A stretch of 50,166 nucleotides of DNA from Acidobacteriota bacterium (GTDB taxonomy: Bacteria > Acidobacteriota > Vicinamibacteria > Marinacidobacterales > Marinacidobacteraceae), in contig VXWI01000040.1 in NCBI GenBank assembly GCA_009835985.1, positions 1 through 50,166 of the forward strand, written 5' to 3'. The notes beneath the pieces are model-generated. The model saw only the letters and a list, made by a program, of their open reading frames with translations. It did no database searches and was not told where the DNA came from. The stretch's first letter is position 1, and each line of letters opens with the position of its first letter. Position numbers and translations under genes: made by a program. This document shows positions 21,175 through 32,353 of this stretch, piece after piece.

Positions 21175-21603
21175 GTGACGATCATTCCTGACTTGACCGC
21201 CCTGATCGTGTCGGCGATCGTCGTGTGTCTGACGCTGGTCCTCAAGCGGCAGTTCTTCGAGCCGCTGGCGCGCGCGATGGAGGCGAGGGAGAAGCAGGTC
21301 GAAGGCGCCCGCGAGGTTCGGGAGCAAGCCCAGGCGGACGTGGCGGCGGCCGAAGCTCGGGTGGCGGATGCCGTCGCGGCCGTACGCGCCGAGGGCTATC
21401 GGGAAATGGACCGGATTCGGCGCGAAGCCGGTGAACGGGCCGAAGCAACGCTGACCGCGGCTCGTGACCAGGCGGTCGCGACCCTCGCAGCCGGAAAGGA
21501 CTCGCTTCGCGAGCAAAGCGCCCGCGCCGCGTCCGAACTCGATCAGGCCGCGGAGAGTCTGGCGAGTGATCTCACCGCAAGGGTTCTTCGCCGCGCCTCA
21601 TGA
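21175..21603 (+). CDS. atpF': ATP synthase Fo subunit b' (first b-type subunit)
   Basis: Peripheral-stalk subunit holding F1 against rotation. One N-terminal membrane helix (LTALIVSAIVVCLTLVLK), then RQFFEPLARAMEAREKQVEGAR and a long Ala/Glu/Arg-rich coiled coil. I chose GTG at 21175 (VTIIPDLTALIV), which places the helix at the very N-terminus as in b subunits; a GTG at 21037 would add 46 residues without similarity. 142 residues. It overlaps the second b gene by 4 nt. b versus b' naming follows gene order only. Confidence 0.82.
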   Translation: MTIIPDLTALIVSAIVVCLTLVLKRQFFEPLARAMEAREKQVEGAREVREQAQADVAAAEARVADAVAAVRAEGYREMDRIRREAGERAEATLTAARDQAVATLAAGKDSLREQSARAASELDQAAESLASDLTARVLRRAS

Positions 21604-22205
21604 AGCTGGCAGGCTGGAACGAACACCCGACGGTCCGCGTCCTGCCGGTCCGCCGGTCGCGTCGAGCGATCCTGGCCGCCGCGGTCGCCGTTGTCCTGGT
21701 CAGCGTGGGCTCCCCGGCGTTCGCCGCCGAGGAGGGGGCCTCGAACCTGCCGAAGATCGTCAACTTCACGATTCTCGCAACCATCCTCGTGCTCGCGCTG
21801 CGAAAGCCGATCGCGAGCTACCTCGAAGCGCGCGCGCTCCAGATCCGCGAGCAGCTCGCCGCGGCGCGGGCAGATCGCGAGGAGGCCGCCCGGGCGGCGG
21901 AACGAGCGACAGCGCGGTTTCGCGAACTGGACGGTGAGGTGGAAGCGGCGCGGCAGCGGATCACCGAAGCCGCTACGGCCGAGGGCCGCCGCATCGTGGC
22001 GGCAGCCGAGGAACAGGCCAGGAAAATCGGCGCCACGGCCCAGGCCGAACTGAACCAGGAGGTTCGGGTCGCCGAGCGGCGCCTGGCCGCCGGAGCCGCG
22101 CGGGCGGCGGTCGAGATCGCGCGGACGCGGCTCCGCGACACCATGTCCGAAGAAGACCATCGGCGCCTCATCGACGCCGGGATGACGGCGATCCGCCGGA
22201 ACTAG
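21600..22205 (+). CDS. atpF: ATP synthase Fo subunit b
   Basis: Second peripheral-stalk subunit. 201 residues with an unusual N-terminus: a basic start, hydrophobic AILAAAVAVVLVSVGS and an apparent signal-peptidase site (PAFAAEE), then the b-type membrane segment and elbow (NLPKIVNFTILATILVLALRKPIASYLEARA) and a long charged coiled coil ending EDHRRLIDAGMTAIRRN. A cleavable signal before b is known in some deltaproteobacteria and acidobacteria. It overlaps b' by 4 nt; the delta gene begins 6 nt after its stop. Confidence 0.9.
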   Translation: MKLAGWNEHPTVRVLPVRRSRRAILAAAVAVVLVSVGSPAFAAEEGASNLPKIVNFTILATILVLALRKPIASYLEARALQIREQLAAARADREEAARAAERATARFRELDGEVEAARQRITEAATAEGRRIVAAAEEQARKIGATAQAELNQEVRVAERRLAAGAARAAVEIARTRLRDTMSEEDHRRLIDAGMTAIRRN

Positions 22206-22211
22206 CAGACC

Positions 22212-22757
22212 ATGCCCAGCGAGGTAGCCCGCCACTACGCGCGCGTCCTTCTGGACACCGTGGCCGCGACCGGTGACGGCGAGGACCTGGAGGCGCTCGC
22301 GGGAGGTCTTCAGGAGTTCGCGGCGTCGCTCGAGCGTTCCCCCGAACTCCTCACGACGCTGACCTCGCCGGCGATCCCGCGGGGGCGGCGCGCGGCGGTC
22401 GCGAAGGCCGTCGCTGACCGGATCCTGCCGGACTCCGATCTCGGCAGGTTCGTCGCGCTCATGGTTTCGCGGGAACGGTCCGACCACCTGGCGGAGACCG
22501 CGGCGGCGTTTCGGGCCGCCCTCGATGAGCATCGGGGGATCGTCGAAGCGGAAGTGGTGTCCGCACGCCAACTGGACGAACGCGACCGGGCGAGCCTCCG
22601 GACGGCGCTGGCGTCCGCCTTCGCCGGCACTCCCCGGCTGCACTTCCGCGAGGACCCGGAGCTGCTCGGCGGCTTCGTCATCCGCATCGGGAACCGCATC
22701 TACGACGCGAGCGTCAACCGCCAGCTCTCCCGGTTCGAGGAGAAATACGGAGTCTGA
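22212..22757 (+). CDS. atpH: ATP synthase F1 subunit delta
   Basis: Links the peripheral stalk to the top of F1. 181 residues: a helical N-terminal domain (SEVARHYARVLLDTVAATGD) and the C-terminal delta signature DPELLGGFVIRIGNRIYDASVNRQLSRFEEKY. Normal length. The 43-bp gap to atpA is AT-rich for this window and contains TAAAAT, but no convincing -35, so I do not call a promoter. Confidence 0.95.
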   Translation: MPSEVARHYARVLLDTVAATGDGEDLEALAGGLQEFAASLERSPELLTTLTSPAIPRGRRAAVAKAVADRILPDSDLGRFVALMVSRERSDHLAETAAAFRAALDEHRGIVEAEVVSARQLDERDRASLRTALASAFAGTPRLHFREDPELLGGFVIRIGNRIYDASVNRQLSRFEEKYGV

Positions 22758-22800
22758 TTCTGTATAAACGGTCTAAAATCAACGAGTTATAGGAAAACCC

Positions 22801-24363
22801 ATGAGTATTCGAGCAGACGAGATCGCCGCCCTGCTGCGGGAACAGATCGCCGGCCACGACACCGGCGTCGATGTCGCGGAAGTTGGAACCGTCGTCTCTT
22901 CCGGGGACGGGATCGCCCGCGTGCATGGCCTGGAAGGAGTCATGTACGGCGAACTGGTGGAACTGCCCAACGACGTGTTCGGCCTCGCGCTGAACCTCGA
23001 AGAGTCTTCGGTCGGACTCGTTCTCTTCGGCGACGTGACCTCCATCCGGGAGGGAGACACCGCGAAGCGCACCCGGCGGATCCTGCAGGTGCCCGTCGGC
23101 GAGGCCATGAAGGGCCGCGTGGTGGACGCCCTCGGCCGGCCGCTCGACGGCAAGGGACCCATCGAGACGACCGAAACGGGCGCGGTGGAACGCATCGCTC
23201 CGGGCATCGTCGCCCGGCAGCCGGTGAAGGAGCCCCTCCAGACCGGAGTCAAGGCGGTGGACGCCATGATTCCCATCGGCCGCGGCCAGCGGGAGCTCAT
23301 CATCGGAGACCGCCAGACCGGAAAGACCGCGATCGCGGTGGACGCGATCATCAACCAGCGGGACACCGGTGTGGTCTGCGTGTACGTCGCGGTCGGCCAG
23401 AAACTCTCGACGGTCGCCCAGGTGGTGCAGACGCTCGAGGACCACGGGGCGCTCGACCACTCGATCGTCGTTTCCGCGGCGGCGTCCGAGCCGGCGCCGC
23501 TCCAGTACCTGGCGCCGTATTCCGGGTGCGCCATGGGCGAGTTCTTCATGGACCGCGGCGGCCACGCGCTCTGCATCTACGACGATCTCTCCAAGCACGC
23601 CGCCGCCTACCGCGAGATTTCGCTCCTCCTCCGGCGGCCGCCGGGCCGGGAGGCCTATCCCGGCGACGTCTTCTACCTGCACTCGCGGCTGCTGGAGCGC
23701 GCAGCCAAGCTCTCCGACAAGCGGGGAGGAGGCTCCCTCACCGCCTTCCCCTTCATCGAGACCCAGGCCGGTGACCTGTCGGCCTACGTGCCGACGAATG
23801 TGATCTCGATCACGGACGGCCAGATCTACCTCGAGGGAGACCTCTTCAACGCCGGCATCCGCCCCGCCATCAACGTCGGCAACTCGGTCAGCCGGGTGGG
23901 GGGGTCGGCGCAGATCCGCGCGATGCGGCAGGTCGCCGGCACCATGCGGCTCCAGCTCGCGCAGTATCGGGAGATGGCGGCGTTCGCCCAGTTCGGCTCG
24001 GACCTCGACAAGGCGACCCAGGCCCAGTTGGCCAAGGGCGAACGCCTGACCGAAGTCCTGAAGCAGGACCAGTACGTGCCGCTGCCGGTGGAGCAACAGG
24101 TGGCGGTCATCTTCGCCGCGAACGAGGGCTTCCTCGATGACCTCGAGCCAAGCGATTGCCGGAGTTTCGAGAGCGGGCTCTATGAGTTCCTCGAGACCCG
24201 CCATCCGGACACGCTGGCCCGGGTTCGCGAGGAGCGGAAGCTGGACGATTCACTGACCGCCGCGCTGCGGGAGGCGATCGCCGAATTCAAGCGCGACGCA
24301 TTCCGGGCCGGCGGCGCGGCGGCCTCCGCGGCCGCGGAGGCCCGGGAGCCGGTCCCCGCGTAG
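22801..24363 (+). CDS. atpA: ATP synthase F1 subunit alpha
   Basis: Non-catalytic nucleotide-binding subunit of the F1 hexamer. 520 residues. Motifs: [20 protein letters not shown], the P-loop [48 protein letters not shown] and [19 protein letters not shown] lies 8-11 nt before the ATG. The C-terminus ends in an Ala-rich tail ([17 protein letters not shown]). Confidence 0.98.
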   Translation: MSIRADEIAALLREQIAGHDTGVDVAEVGTVVSSGDGIARVHGLEGVMYGELVELPNDVFGLALNLEESSVGLVLFGDVTSIREGDTAKRTRRILQVPVGEAMKGRVVDALGRPLDGKGPIETTETGAVERIAPGIVARQPVKEPLQTGVKAVDAMIPIGRGQRELIIGDRQTGKTAIAVDAIINQRDTGVVCVYVAVGQKLSTVAQVVQTLEDHGALDHSIVVSAAASEPAPLQYLAPYSGCAMGEFFMDRGGHALCIYDDLSKHAAAYREISLLLRRPPGREAYPGDVFYLHSRLLERAAKLSDKRGGGSLTAFPFIETQAGDLSAYVPTNVISITDGQIYLEGDLFNAGIRPAINVGNSVSRVGGSAQIRAMRQVAGTMRLQLAQYREMAAFAQFGSDLDKATQAQLAKGERLTEVLKQDQYVPLPVEQQVAVIFAANEGFLDDLEPSDCRSFESGLYEFLETRHPDTLARVREERKLDDSLTAALREAIAEFKRDAFRAGGAAASAAAEAREPVPA

Positions 24364-24384
24364 ACGCCCCACCGGGACCACCCC

Positions 24385-25266
24385 ATGCCGACCCTCCTCG
24401 AGCTCCGCCGCCGCACCCGCAGCGTGCGGAACACCGAGCAGATCACGCGGGCCATGAAGATGGTCGCCACGGCGCGCCTGCGCCGGGCCCAGGAGGCCAT
24501 CGTCTCGGCGCGGCCCTTCGCGGCGCGGATCCTGGAGGTCCTGAACTCCGTGGTCGTGGGCGCGAAGACCGACAGCCATCCCCTGCTTCGCGAACGGCCG
24601 CCGCGGCGCGTCGAGGTGGTAGTGATCACGTCGGACCGCGGGCTCTGCGGGTCCTTCAACACCAATGTCCTGAAGCGGGCCGAGATCCTCCTCAAGTCGT
24701 TGAGCGAGCAGGACGTTGGAGTTCGGGCGGTCGGGCGGAAGGGCAAGGAGCATTTCCGCCGCCGCGGGGTGCGCCTCGTGGACCCGCTCGAGGACATCTT
24801 CCGCGCGCTCGGCTACGAGCACGCCCGGGAGATCGCGGCGCCCCTGATGGAGCGTTACCGCCGGGAGGACCCCGAGGATCCGGAGGGGCTCGACGCCATC
24901 TACCTGGTCTTCAACGAGTTCAAGAACATCCTTCGCCAGGACGTCCGGGTCGAGCGGCTGCTGCCCCTCGAGAAGCTGGACCTGCCTGGTTCCGAAGACG
25001 GAACCACCCGGGAGTTCTTCTACGAACCAACGGAGGCCGAGATCTTCGCGGAACTCCTCCCGCGGCACGTCGAATACCAGATCTGGCGGGCGCTGCTCGA
25101 ATCGGTGGCCGCCGAACAGGCGGCGCGCATGACCGCCATGGACAACGCAACCAAGAACGCGAGCGAACTCATCGCCGACCTGACCCTGACCATGAACCGG
25201 GTCCGTCAGGCGGCGATCACGAAGGAGATTCTCGAAGTGGTCGGAGGCGCGGAAGCACTCGACTGA
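24385..25266 (+). CDS. atpG: ATP synthase F1 subunit gamma
   Basis: Central rotor shaft. 293 residues with both coiled-coil termini: N-terminal LRRRTRSVRNTEQITRAMKM and C-terminal ARMTAMDNATKNASELIADL ending RQAAITKEILEVVGGAEAL. The middle carries SDRGLCGSFNTNVLK. Length and gene order are standard. It begins 21 nt after atpA. Confidence 0.97.
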   Translation: MPTLLELRRRTRSVRNTEQITRAMKMVATARLRRAQEAIVSARPFAARILEVLNSVVVGAKTDSHPLLRERPPRRVEVVVITSDRGLCGSFNTNVLKRAEILLKSLSEQDVGVRAVGRKGKEHFRRRGVRLVDPLEDIFRALGYEHAREIAAPLMERYRREDPEDPEGLDAIYLVFNEFKNILRQDVRVERLLPLEKLDLPGSEDGTTREFFYEPTEAEIFAELLPRHVEYQIWRALLESVAAEQAARMTAMDNATKNASELIADLTLTMNRVRQAAITKEILEVVGGAEALD

Positions 25267-25290
25267 GCGAGCGGCAAACAAGGAGCATGA

Positions 25291-26712
<1,422 letters not shown>

Positions 26713-26726
26713 CGGGTCCGGCGAAC

Positions 26727-27158
26727 ATGGGTCCCCCTTCGCGCCTGCGCCTCGAGGTCATCACCCCCGGAGGGGTGGTGTTCCGGGACGACGTGGACTA
26801 CGTGGAGGCTCCGGCCGTCTTCGGCTACGTCGGCATCCTGCCGGGGCACGCCCCGCTCCTCTACCAGATCCGGAGCGGCCAGCTTCAGTACCGCCAGGGC
26901 GAAGAGGAGCACTACCTGGCCGTGCACTGGGGTTTCCTCGAGGTATTGGATGACACCGTGACGGTTCTCGCCGAAACCGCGGAACGTCCGCAGGACATCG
27001 ACCTGGCGCGGGCCGAGGGCGCGCTGAACCGGGCGAAGTCCCGGCTCGAGGAGTTCGGCGCCGCCTACGACGTCGAGCAGGCGCAGCAGGCGGTGGCGCG
27101 TGCGGAAGCCCGCCTCCGGGCGGCGGAGGCGGAGGCAAAGATCGCCAGCGAGTCGTAG
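26727..27158 (+). CDS. atpC: ATP synthase F1 subunit epsilon
   Basis: Rotor subunit and regulator of F1. 143 residues: an N-terminal beta sandwich (LRLEVITPGGVVFRDDVDYV, then GYVGILPGHAPLLYQIRSGQ) and a C-terminal helical hairpin rich in Ala/Glu/Arg. It follows atpD by 14 nt. The next gene, an exported PKD-like protein, starts one base after its stop, so the ATP synthase transcript probably continues. Confidence 0.94.
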   Translation: MGPPSRLRLEVITPGGVVFRDDVDYVEAPAVFGYVGILPGHAPLLYQIRSGQLQYRQGEEEHYLAVHWGFLEVLDDTVTVLAETAERPQDIDLARAEGALNRAKSRLEEFGAAYDVEQAQQAVARAEARLRAAEAEAKIASES

Positions 27159-27159
27159 A

Positions 27160-27696
27160 ATGTGCCGGGTGCGCACTCGGGCTCCGCGGGCCTTGCCTGT
27201 TCCCCTGGCCGGTCTCCTGACCGCCCTGTTCGTCTCGACCTTGTTCGCCGCGAACGTCACCGAACCCGCCGCGCCGGAAGCGGCCGGGACGCCCAGCGAC
27301 GCGGCCGCGGAGCTCTGGGCCGCGCGGCCGCCGGCCGCGGCCGAGCCGAAGCTGACGCTGCGGGCGCCTCGGCAGTTGTTCCTCCGTCCGCGAATGCCGG
27401 GCGAGACGCGCCGGCCGTCCCTCGATGTCGAGGTCAGCGCCCGCCTCGAGGACCTGGACACCGCGGAGAACGCCGAGGACTACTACTGCCTGGAAGAGGT
27501 CTGGGACTGGGACGACGACACGGAATCCGTGTACGAGCCGGACTGCGATCCCTACGAAGAGGGCTCCGAGATCGAGACTTTCTTCTTCGGCAGTCACCGG
27601 TTCTCGCTGCCGGGCACCTACCGCGTCTGGCTTCGGCTCCAGCGCAGCGGGGAAACCGTGATCGCCGGCAACGTGATCGTCCGCATCCGGAACTGA
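27160..27696 (+). CDS. Exported PKD/Ig-like single-domain protein
   Basis: 178 residues. Basic n-region and hydrophobic PLAGLLTALFVSTLFA with a likely cleavage before NVTEP, so it is probably exported. After an Ala/Pro-rich spacer, one beta-sandwich domain (about 70-178) shows a PKD-like pattern: EEVWDWDDDTESVYEPDCDP, then SHRFSLPGTYRVWLRLQRSG and NVIVRIRN. Two Cys (in YYCLEE and PDCDP) could form a disulphide. No enzyme motif is seen. ATG at 27160 lies one base after the atpC stop, so translation is probably coupled, although a link with ATP synthase function is not shown. Confidence 0.65.
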   Translation: MCRVRTRAPRALPVPLAGLLTALFVSTLFAANVTEPAAPEAAGTPSDAAAELWAARPPAAAEPKLTLRAPRQLFLRPRMPGETRRPSLDVEVSARLEDLDTAENAEDYYCLEEVWDWDDDTESVYEPDCDPYEEGSEIETFFFGSHRFSLPGTYRVWLRLQRSGETVIAGNVIVRIRN

Positions 27697-27734
27697 GCCA
27701 CTCGACCCTGCCTCTCCCGCCAAGGAGCATCCGC

Positions 27735-28217
27735 ATGAAGACACTTGTATCCCTGTCCCTCGCGTTCGGCATCGTGTTGGCCCCGATGCACGCTCACGCG
27801 GCGGCGCTCCGCGCCCCCGGAGCCGCGCCCTCCCTGCTCGAGGTGGCCGAGATCGCCGCGGCCAGCGGCGTCTATCGGGCGCAGAACACCGCCGGAATCG
27901 CCACCGGACGGATCCGGGAGGACGACAACCGGCGGAGCGCGATCGCGTTCGCTCTCAGCGGCTTGCTGGCGTTCACCGGAGCGGCGCTCTGGCGCAACCT
28001 CACTTGCCGCGATGGGGGTGACGCACGGCACTTCGGCGAGGGACTCAAGACCCAGACCGAGTGCTTCGAAGAGGACGGGTCGCGAAAGGGCTGGAGCACT
28101 CCCACCAGGGCCCTGGTCGGGGCCGGCGTCGGCCTCGAATTGGTGTCTCTCTTCTACCTGGTGCGGCACCTCCGTGAGGACGGCCGGCAGGACGACGCGC
28201 AGCCCTCGTCACCGTAG
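27735..28217 (+). CDS. Small exported/membrane protein, tandem paralogue A
   Basis: Not recognised. 160 residues from ATG at 27735, with AAGGAG 7-12 nt upstream. Signal peptide (SLSLAFGIVLAPMHAHA), then APSLLEVAEIAAASGVYRAQ, GRIREDDNRRSAIAFALSG, a hydrophobic segment with FTGAALWRNLTC, a second Cys in QTECFEEDG, and a second hydrophobic segment (LVGAGVGLELVSLFYLV) before a charged tail. The same blocks recur in the next gene, so the pair defines a family. Probably two membrane segments with a Cys-containing loop. Function unknown. Confidence 0.72.
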   Translation: MKTLVSLSLAFGIVLAPMHAHAAALRAPGAAPSLLEVAEIAAASGVYRAQNTAGIATGRIREDDNRRSAIAFALSGLLAFTGAALWRNLTCRDGGDARHFGEGLKTQTECFEEDGSRKGWSTPTRALVGAGVGLELVSLFYLVRHLREDGRQDDAQPSSP

Positions 28218-28225
28218 CCGCTGCC

Positions 28226-28696
28226 GTGAAGAAGGCCCTCGCCATCGCGGTCTGCTACGGGCTCGGTACGACACCCCTCTACGCGGGAACGCTTCCGGTG
28301 GCAGGGGCTGGCACCGCGAGGGCGCCCTCGCTGCTCGAAGCTGCCGAGCTCGCCGCCGCGAGCGGTGCCTATCGCGCCCAGAACACCTCGACGATCACCA
28401 CCGGCCGGATCCGGCCGGGCGACAAGAAGCGGAGCGCGCTGGCGTTCGCGATCAGCGGAGTGGCGGCGTTCGCCGGCGCCGCGCTCTGGCGGTGGCTGCC
28501 CTGCCGCAACGTGAGTACCACTTTCAGCCAGAACGCCACGGAGAACACGAAGTACGTGAAGTGCTACGACGCGGACGGTCAGCGGAAGGGGCTCGAAACC
28601 CCGACCAAGCTGCTCCTGGGGGCGGGGGTCACGCTCGAACTCGTCTCGCTCGGTTACCTCATCGCCCACCTGGCGTCCGACGGGGACGACCCGTAG
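28226..28696 (+). CDS. Small exported/membrane protein, tandem paralogue B
   Basis: Not recognised; a paralogue of the preceding gene, 9 nt downstream. 156 residues from GTG: signal peptide (IAVCYGLGTTPLYA), then APSLLEAAELAAASGAYRAQ, GRIRPGDKKRSALAFAISG, AGAALWRWLPC, a second Cys in YVKCYDADGQRKG, and LLGAGVTLELVSLGYLIAHL. Both conserved Cys align with paralogue A, which favours a disulphide in the exported loop. Its stop codon lies in a hairpin shared with the convergent sulfatase gene. Confidence 0.72.
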   Translation: MKKALAIAVCYGLGTTPLYAGTLPVAGAGTARAPSLLEAAELAAASGAYRAQNTSTITTGRIRPGDKKRSALAFAISGVAAFAGAALWRWLPCRNVSTTFSQNATENTKYVKCYDADGQRKGLETPTKLLLGAGVTLELVSLGYLIAHLASDGDDP

Positions 28697-28722
28697 CGAG
28701 CCCGCCGGGGCGCCCGCGCTAC
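28693..28722. terminator. Shared hairpin between convergent genes
   Basis: GTAGCG (28693-28698) pairs with CGCTAC (28717-28722) around a GC-only loop that can fold further (CGCC/GGCG). The plus-strand stop TAG (28694-28696) and the minus-strand stop TAG (28721-28719) lie in opposite arms. It could end both transcripts, but there is no T-tract on either side. Confidence 0.4.
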
Positions 28723-30239
28723 CTCCGGGCTCCCGCCGCCTTCCGCTCCAGGTAGTCGTCGAGCCCGCGCAGCGGCGGGATGTGGTGGGGCATGAGGGGA
28801 TAGTCGGTGTCCACGAAGGGCGCGGGATCGGTCGGGAGCAGGGCGTTCAGCCGAGCCCGTTCCGCGGCGTACCGGGAATCGCCGGCGAGGTTGTTCCACT
28901 CCTCCGGGTCCGCGTCGAGGTCGTACAGCTCTTCGCTCCCGTCGATGTAGCGGATGTAGTGGAAGCGTTCGTCCCGGATCGCGTACTCGCCGAACTGGTA
29001 GGTGCTGAGGACGGGACGATCCCAGGCGGCGTCCGGATCCCGGAGGAGCGGCACGAGGCTCCGGCCGTCGAGGCCGTCCTTGTGGGGTAGCCCGGCGAGT
29101 TCCACCAGGGTGCGATAGAGGTCGAGGAGCGAGACCGTCCTGCCGGAGCGCCTCCCGGCGGGTGTGCCTCCGGGCAGGACCGCGGTCCCCTCCGGAACCC
29201 GGAACACCAGGACCACGCGGGTGAGGTTGTCCCAGAGCGCGAACTTCCTCCAGTGTTCCTTCTCGCCGAACTGCCACCCGTGGTCCGACCAGAGGACGAC
29301 GACGGTGTTGTCCGCGTGCGGGCTGGCGTCGAGCGCGTCAAGGAGCTCGCCGACCATCGCGTCGGCGAATGCGATCGAGGCCAGGTAGCCCTGCACGCCC
29401 TGACGCCACTGATCGGCCGCGACGACGTGGTCGTGGTAGTTGCCGCCCCGGTGCGCGATCTCGACCGCGCGCTCGGGGACATCCGCGAGGTCGTCTTCGC
29501 GGAGAAGCGGGAGCTGGACCTCATCGAGCGGGAACATCTCGAAGTACTCCCGGGGGACGTACCAGGGCAGGTGAGGGCGGTAGATCCCCACCGCCAGGAA
29601 GAAGGGTCTCTCGTGCTCCCGCTCCAATGCTTCGATCGCCCAGGCCACGGACTGGTGGTCCCCCATCTCCTCCTCGGGAACGTCGAGGGGCGCCCAGTCG
29701 AAAGCGCCGTACATGTCGGGGAAACCCGGCATGTTCACCGTCCCCTCTCCCCCGGGCCGCGGCGACGAGGGCATGTGTTCTTCGAGCGACGGGAAGTAGT
29801 CGTCCCAGGAACCGGGGTCGGGCTGGTTGTTGTGGAAGATCTTCCCGGCGCCCCCCGCCCAGTACCCGTTGTCCGCGAAGTACCGGGGCAGTGTCACGGC
29901 GTTGGGCAACACGTCTCGCCACCACTGGTAGTTCGAGTACATGCCTGAGGTGATGGGGTGCTTCCCGGTCAGGAGCGCGGTCCGCGACGGGTTGCAGGAC
30001 GGGGAGGGGGTGGTTGCGCGGGTGAAGAGCACGCCTTGTGCGGCCAGCCGCGAGAGGTTCGGCGTCCGCGCCTGGGGATGCCCGCCGAGCGGCTCGATCC
30101 AGTCGTTCAGGTCGTCGACCGCGATGAAGAGGATGTTGGGCCGGCGGGCCGGGTCCTCCTCCGGCGTCCGGTCACCTGCGCAGCCCGCGAGGAACGGCAC
30201 GAACAGCAGCGCGGCTGTGGCTCGGCGCTGGACGTTCAC
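28719..30239 (-). CDS. Sulfatase, lipoprotein
   Basis: Sulfate ester hydrolase of the formylglycine type, probably anchored outside the inner membrane. GTG at 30239 gives a lipoprotein signal [11 protein letters not shown] (Cys20). The domain starts [16 protein letters not shown] (metal-binding Asp42-Asp43) and has the FGly signature C82-N-P-S-R86 followed by TALLTGKHP, so activation by a formylglycine-generating enzyme is expected; none is in the window. [18 protein letters not shown] is the second metal site. 506 residues, resembling iduronate-2-sulfatase-like proteins; the substrate is unknown. It overlaps the DUF255 gene by 4 nt (GTGA). Confidence 0.92.
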   Translation of the reverse strand: MNVQRRATAALLFVPFLAGCAGDRTPEEDPARRPNILFIAVDDLNDWIEPLGGHPQARTPNLSRLAAQGVLFTRATTPSPSCNPSRTALLTGKHPITSGMYSNYQWWRDVLPNAVTLPRYFADNGYWAGGAGKIFHNNQPDPGSWDDYFPSLEEHMPSSPRPGGEGTVNMPGFPDMYGAFDWAPLDVPEEEMGDHQSVAWAIEALEREHERPFFLAVGIYRPHLPWYVPREYFEMFPLDEVQLPLLREDDLADVPERAVEIAHRGGNYHDHVVAADQWRQGVQGYLASIAFADAMVGELLDALDASPHADNTVVVLWSDHGWQFGEKEHWRKFALWDNLTRVVLVFRVPEGTAVLPGGTPAGRRSGRTVSLLDLYRTLVELAGLPHKDGLDGRSLVPLLRDPDAAWDRPVLSTYQFGEYAIRDERFHYIRYIDGSEELYDLDADPEEWNNLAGDSRYAAERARLNALLPTDPAPFVDTDYPLMPHHIPPLRGLDDYLERKAAGARR

Positions 30240-32353
30240 GACCGCAGATAGTCGCAGGCGGCCTCGACGTTCGCCAGCGGGAGCGAACAGACCCCGCCCC
30301 GGCAGGGCAGGAAGGTCGTCCCGCCGCCTTCGGGCCCCGCCGCCTGCGCGGCCCGCACCGCCGGCAGGCCGCTGTCCCGGGTCCCGCGAACGTCCGCGAA
30401 CAGGACGACGGCGTTCTCGGCCGGGACGCGCCAGAGTTCCTGGAGCGCTTCCCGGGTCCCGCTCGCTCCGCCCGGCCCGACGACCACGATCTGGCGCGGC
30501 TCGGCCAGGTAACGCTGGACGGCGGTCAACAGCGTGGCGAAACCCCCCGGACTCTCGACGGACTGGGCAAAGAACGCGGTCATCACGGCGCGCGCCGTGT
30601 CCCGGTGAGCTTTCGAGCCGGTGAGGGTCGCGAGGCGGAGGAGCGCGTCGGCCGCGACCGCGTTGCCGGACGGCAGGGCGCCGTCGTAGCCGCTCCGGGT
30701 CCGGACGGGCAGCACCTCGTGGTCGTCGGCGGTGGTGTAGAAGCCGCCTCCCGGAGCGGCGAAGTGCCGGCCCAGAATTCCCGCAACTTCCTCCGCCGCT
30801 CCGAGCCAGTCTTCGTCGAAATCGCTCTCGAAGAGATCGAGGAGCGCCTGGAGCCAGAAGGCGTGGTCTTCCAGCATCGCCGGCACCTTCGCCCGCCCGC
30901 GGTTCCACACCGCGAAATAGCGGCCGTCGGAGCGGAGGTTGTCGAGCAGGAACCGGGCCGCGGTCTGCGCCACGTGGAGATGGTCCTCGTCGCCGAGCGC
31001 CCGGTGCGCCCGCGCAAACGCCGTCACCGCCAGCGCGTTCCAGGACAGGAGGACCTTGTCGTCGAGCCCGGGCCGCACCCGCTCCTCCCGCCTGGCCAGG
31101 AGCCGCTGCCGCGCGGCGGCGAGCTCGGACCCGACCCGGCCGGCGGAGACTCCGAATCTCTCTCCGAGCGCGGCATCGTCCAGAACCCGCCGCAGGATCG
31201 TCCGGCCTTCCCAGTTCCCCCCGTCCCGGACGTCATAGGCGGCCCCGAAGAGCGCGGCGTTCTCCCCAAGGACTTCCTCGACCTCTGAAGACGTCCAGGT
31301 GTAGTACCGCCCCTCTTCGCCCTCGGAGTCGGCGTCGAGCGCCGCGTGGAATGCCCCGCCCGGGTTCCGCATCCCGTCGCGCATCCAGTCGAGTGTGCGG
31401 CGCGCATCCCCGGCGAACCGGGAATCGCCGGTGATCCGGTAGGCGAGGAGATAGACCGGCGCAAGGAGCGCGTTGTCGTAGAGCATCTTCTCGAAGTGGG
31501 GGGCCAGCCACTCCGCGTCGGTGGAATAGCGATGGAACCCGCCGCCGAGCTGGTCGAAGAGCCCCCCGTCCGCCATCCGCCGGAGCGTGAAGCGGGACGC
31601 GTCGAGAGACTCCGCGCCTCCCTCCTCCAGGTGGTGGCGGAGCAGCAGCGTGAGCTGGCGGCTGGGAGGGAACTTCGGCGCCGCTCCGAAGCCCCCGTGC
31701 TCCCGGTCGTAAGAGCCGAGAAACTGCCGCACCGCGCGGCCGACCGGATCGGAGGTGATGAGCGTTCCGCGGGCGGCGAGCTGCCCGGGCAGCTCCGCCG
31801 CCTGCCGGAGGCGGTCGAGGAGCCGCGTGCCGTTCTGCAGTAGCTCGGTCCGCCGGGACCGGTCCTGCCAGACGGCGGCGATGGCGGCGAGGATGCGGGG
31901 GAACCCGGGGCGGCCCCAGCGGTCTTCCGGCGGGAAATAGGTGCCGCCGAAGAAGGGAGTCCGGTCGGGAGCCACGAAGACGGTGAGCGGCCAGCCGCCG
32001 GCTCCGGTGGTCGCCTGGACGAAGGCCATGTAGATCTCGTCCACGTCGGGCCGCTCCTCGCGGTCCACTTTCACCGGGACGAACGACTCGTTCATGACGC
32101 GGGCGATGGCGGCGTCCTCAAACGACTCGTGCGCCATCACGTGGCACCAGTGGCAACTGGAGTAGCCGACCGAGAGCAGCACCGGGCAGTCCCGCCGGAC
32201 GGCCTCGTCGAAGGCGGCCGGTCCCCACGGCCGCCAGTGGACGGGGTTGTCCCGATGCTGGAGAAGGTACGGGCTCGTCTCGAGCGCTAGCTGATTCCCG
32301 GTGACGCCCGCGGCATCCGCCGCGGCATCGCCGGGGTTCTCCTCAAGACTCAG
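30236..32353 (-). CDS. DUF255 (YyaL/SSP411-type) thioredoxin-fold protein
   Basis: Family with an N-terminal thioredoxin-like domain and a C-terminal (alpha/alpha)6 barrel; biochemical role not settled. Visible: [36 protein letters not shown] (CxxC at 67-70), [32 protein letters not shown], then barrel helices with [20 protein letters not shown]. The first ATG/GTG/TTG in frame is GTG at 32182, which would delete the conserved ETSPYLLQH block. The frame stays open to a CTG at 32353 that overlaps the fabH stop, and that is the extent given here. 705 residues, near the family norm. The start is unresolved. Confidence 0.85.
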   Translation of the reverse strand: MSLEENPGDAAADAAGVTGNQLALETSPYLLQHRDNPVHWRPWGPAAFDEAVRRDCPVLLSVGYSSCHWCHVMAHESFEDAAIARVMNESFVPVKVDREERPDVDEIYMAFVQATTGAGGWPLTVFVAPDRTPFFGGTYFPPEDRWGRPGFPRILAAIAAVWQDRSRRTELLQNGTRLLDRLRQAAELPGQLAARGTLITSDPVGRAVRQFLGSYDREHGGFGAAPKFPPSRQLTLLLRHHLEEGGAESLDASRFTLRRMADGGLFDQLGGGFHRYSTDAEWLAPHFEKMLYDNALLAPVYLLAYRITGDSRFAGDARRTLDWMRDGMRNPGGAFHAALDADSEGEEGRYYTWTSSEVEEVLGENAALFGAAYDVRDGGNWEGRTILRRVLDDAALGERFGVSAGRVGSELAAARQRLLARREERVRPGLDDKVLLSWNALAVTAFARAHRALGDEDHLHVAQTAARFLLDNLRSDGRYFAVWNRGRAKVPAMLEDHAFWLQALLDLFESDFDEDWLGAAEEVAGILGRHFAAPGGGFYTTADDHEVLPVRTRSGYDGALPSGNAVAADALLRLATLTGSKAHRDTARAVMTAFFAQSVESPGGFATLLTAVQRYLAEPRQIVVVGPGGASGTREALQELWRVPAENAVVLFADVRGTRDSGLPAVRAAQAAGPEGGGTTFLPCRGGVCSLPLANVEAACDYLRS

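Noticed and set aside
22758-22800. Internal promoter before atpA
   Set aside because: TAAAAT is present but no acceptable -35 at 16-19 bp.
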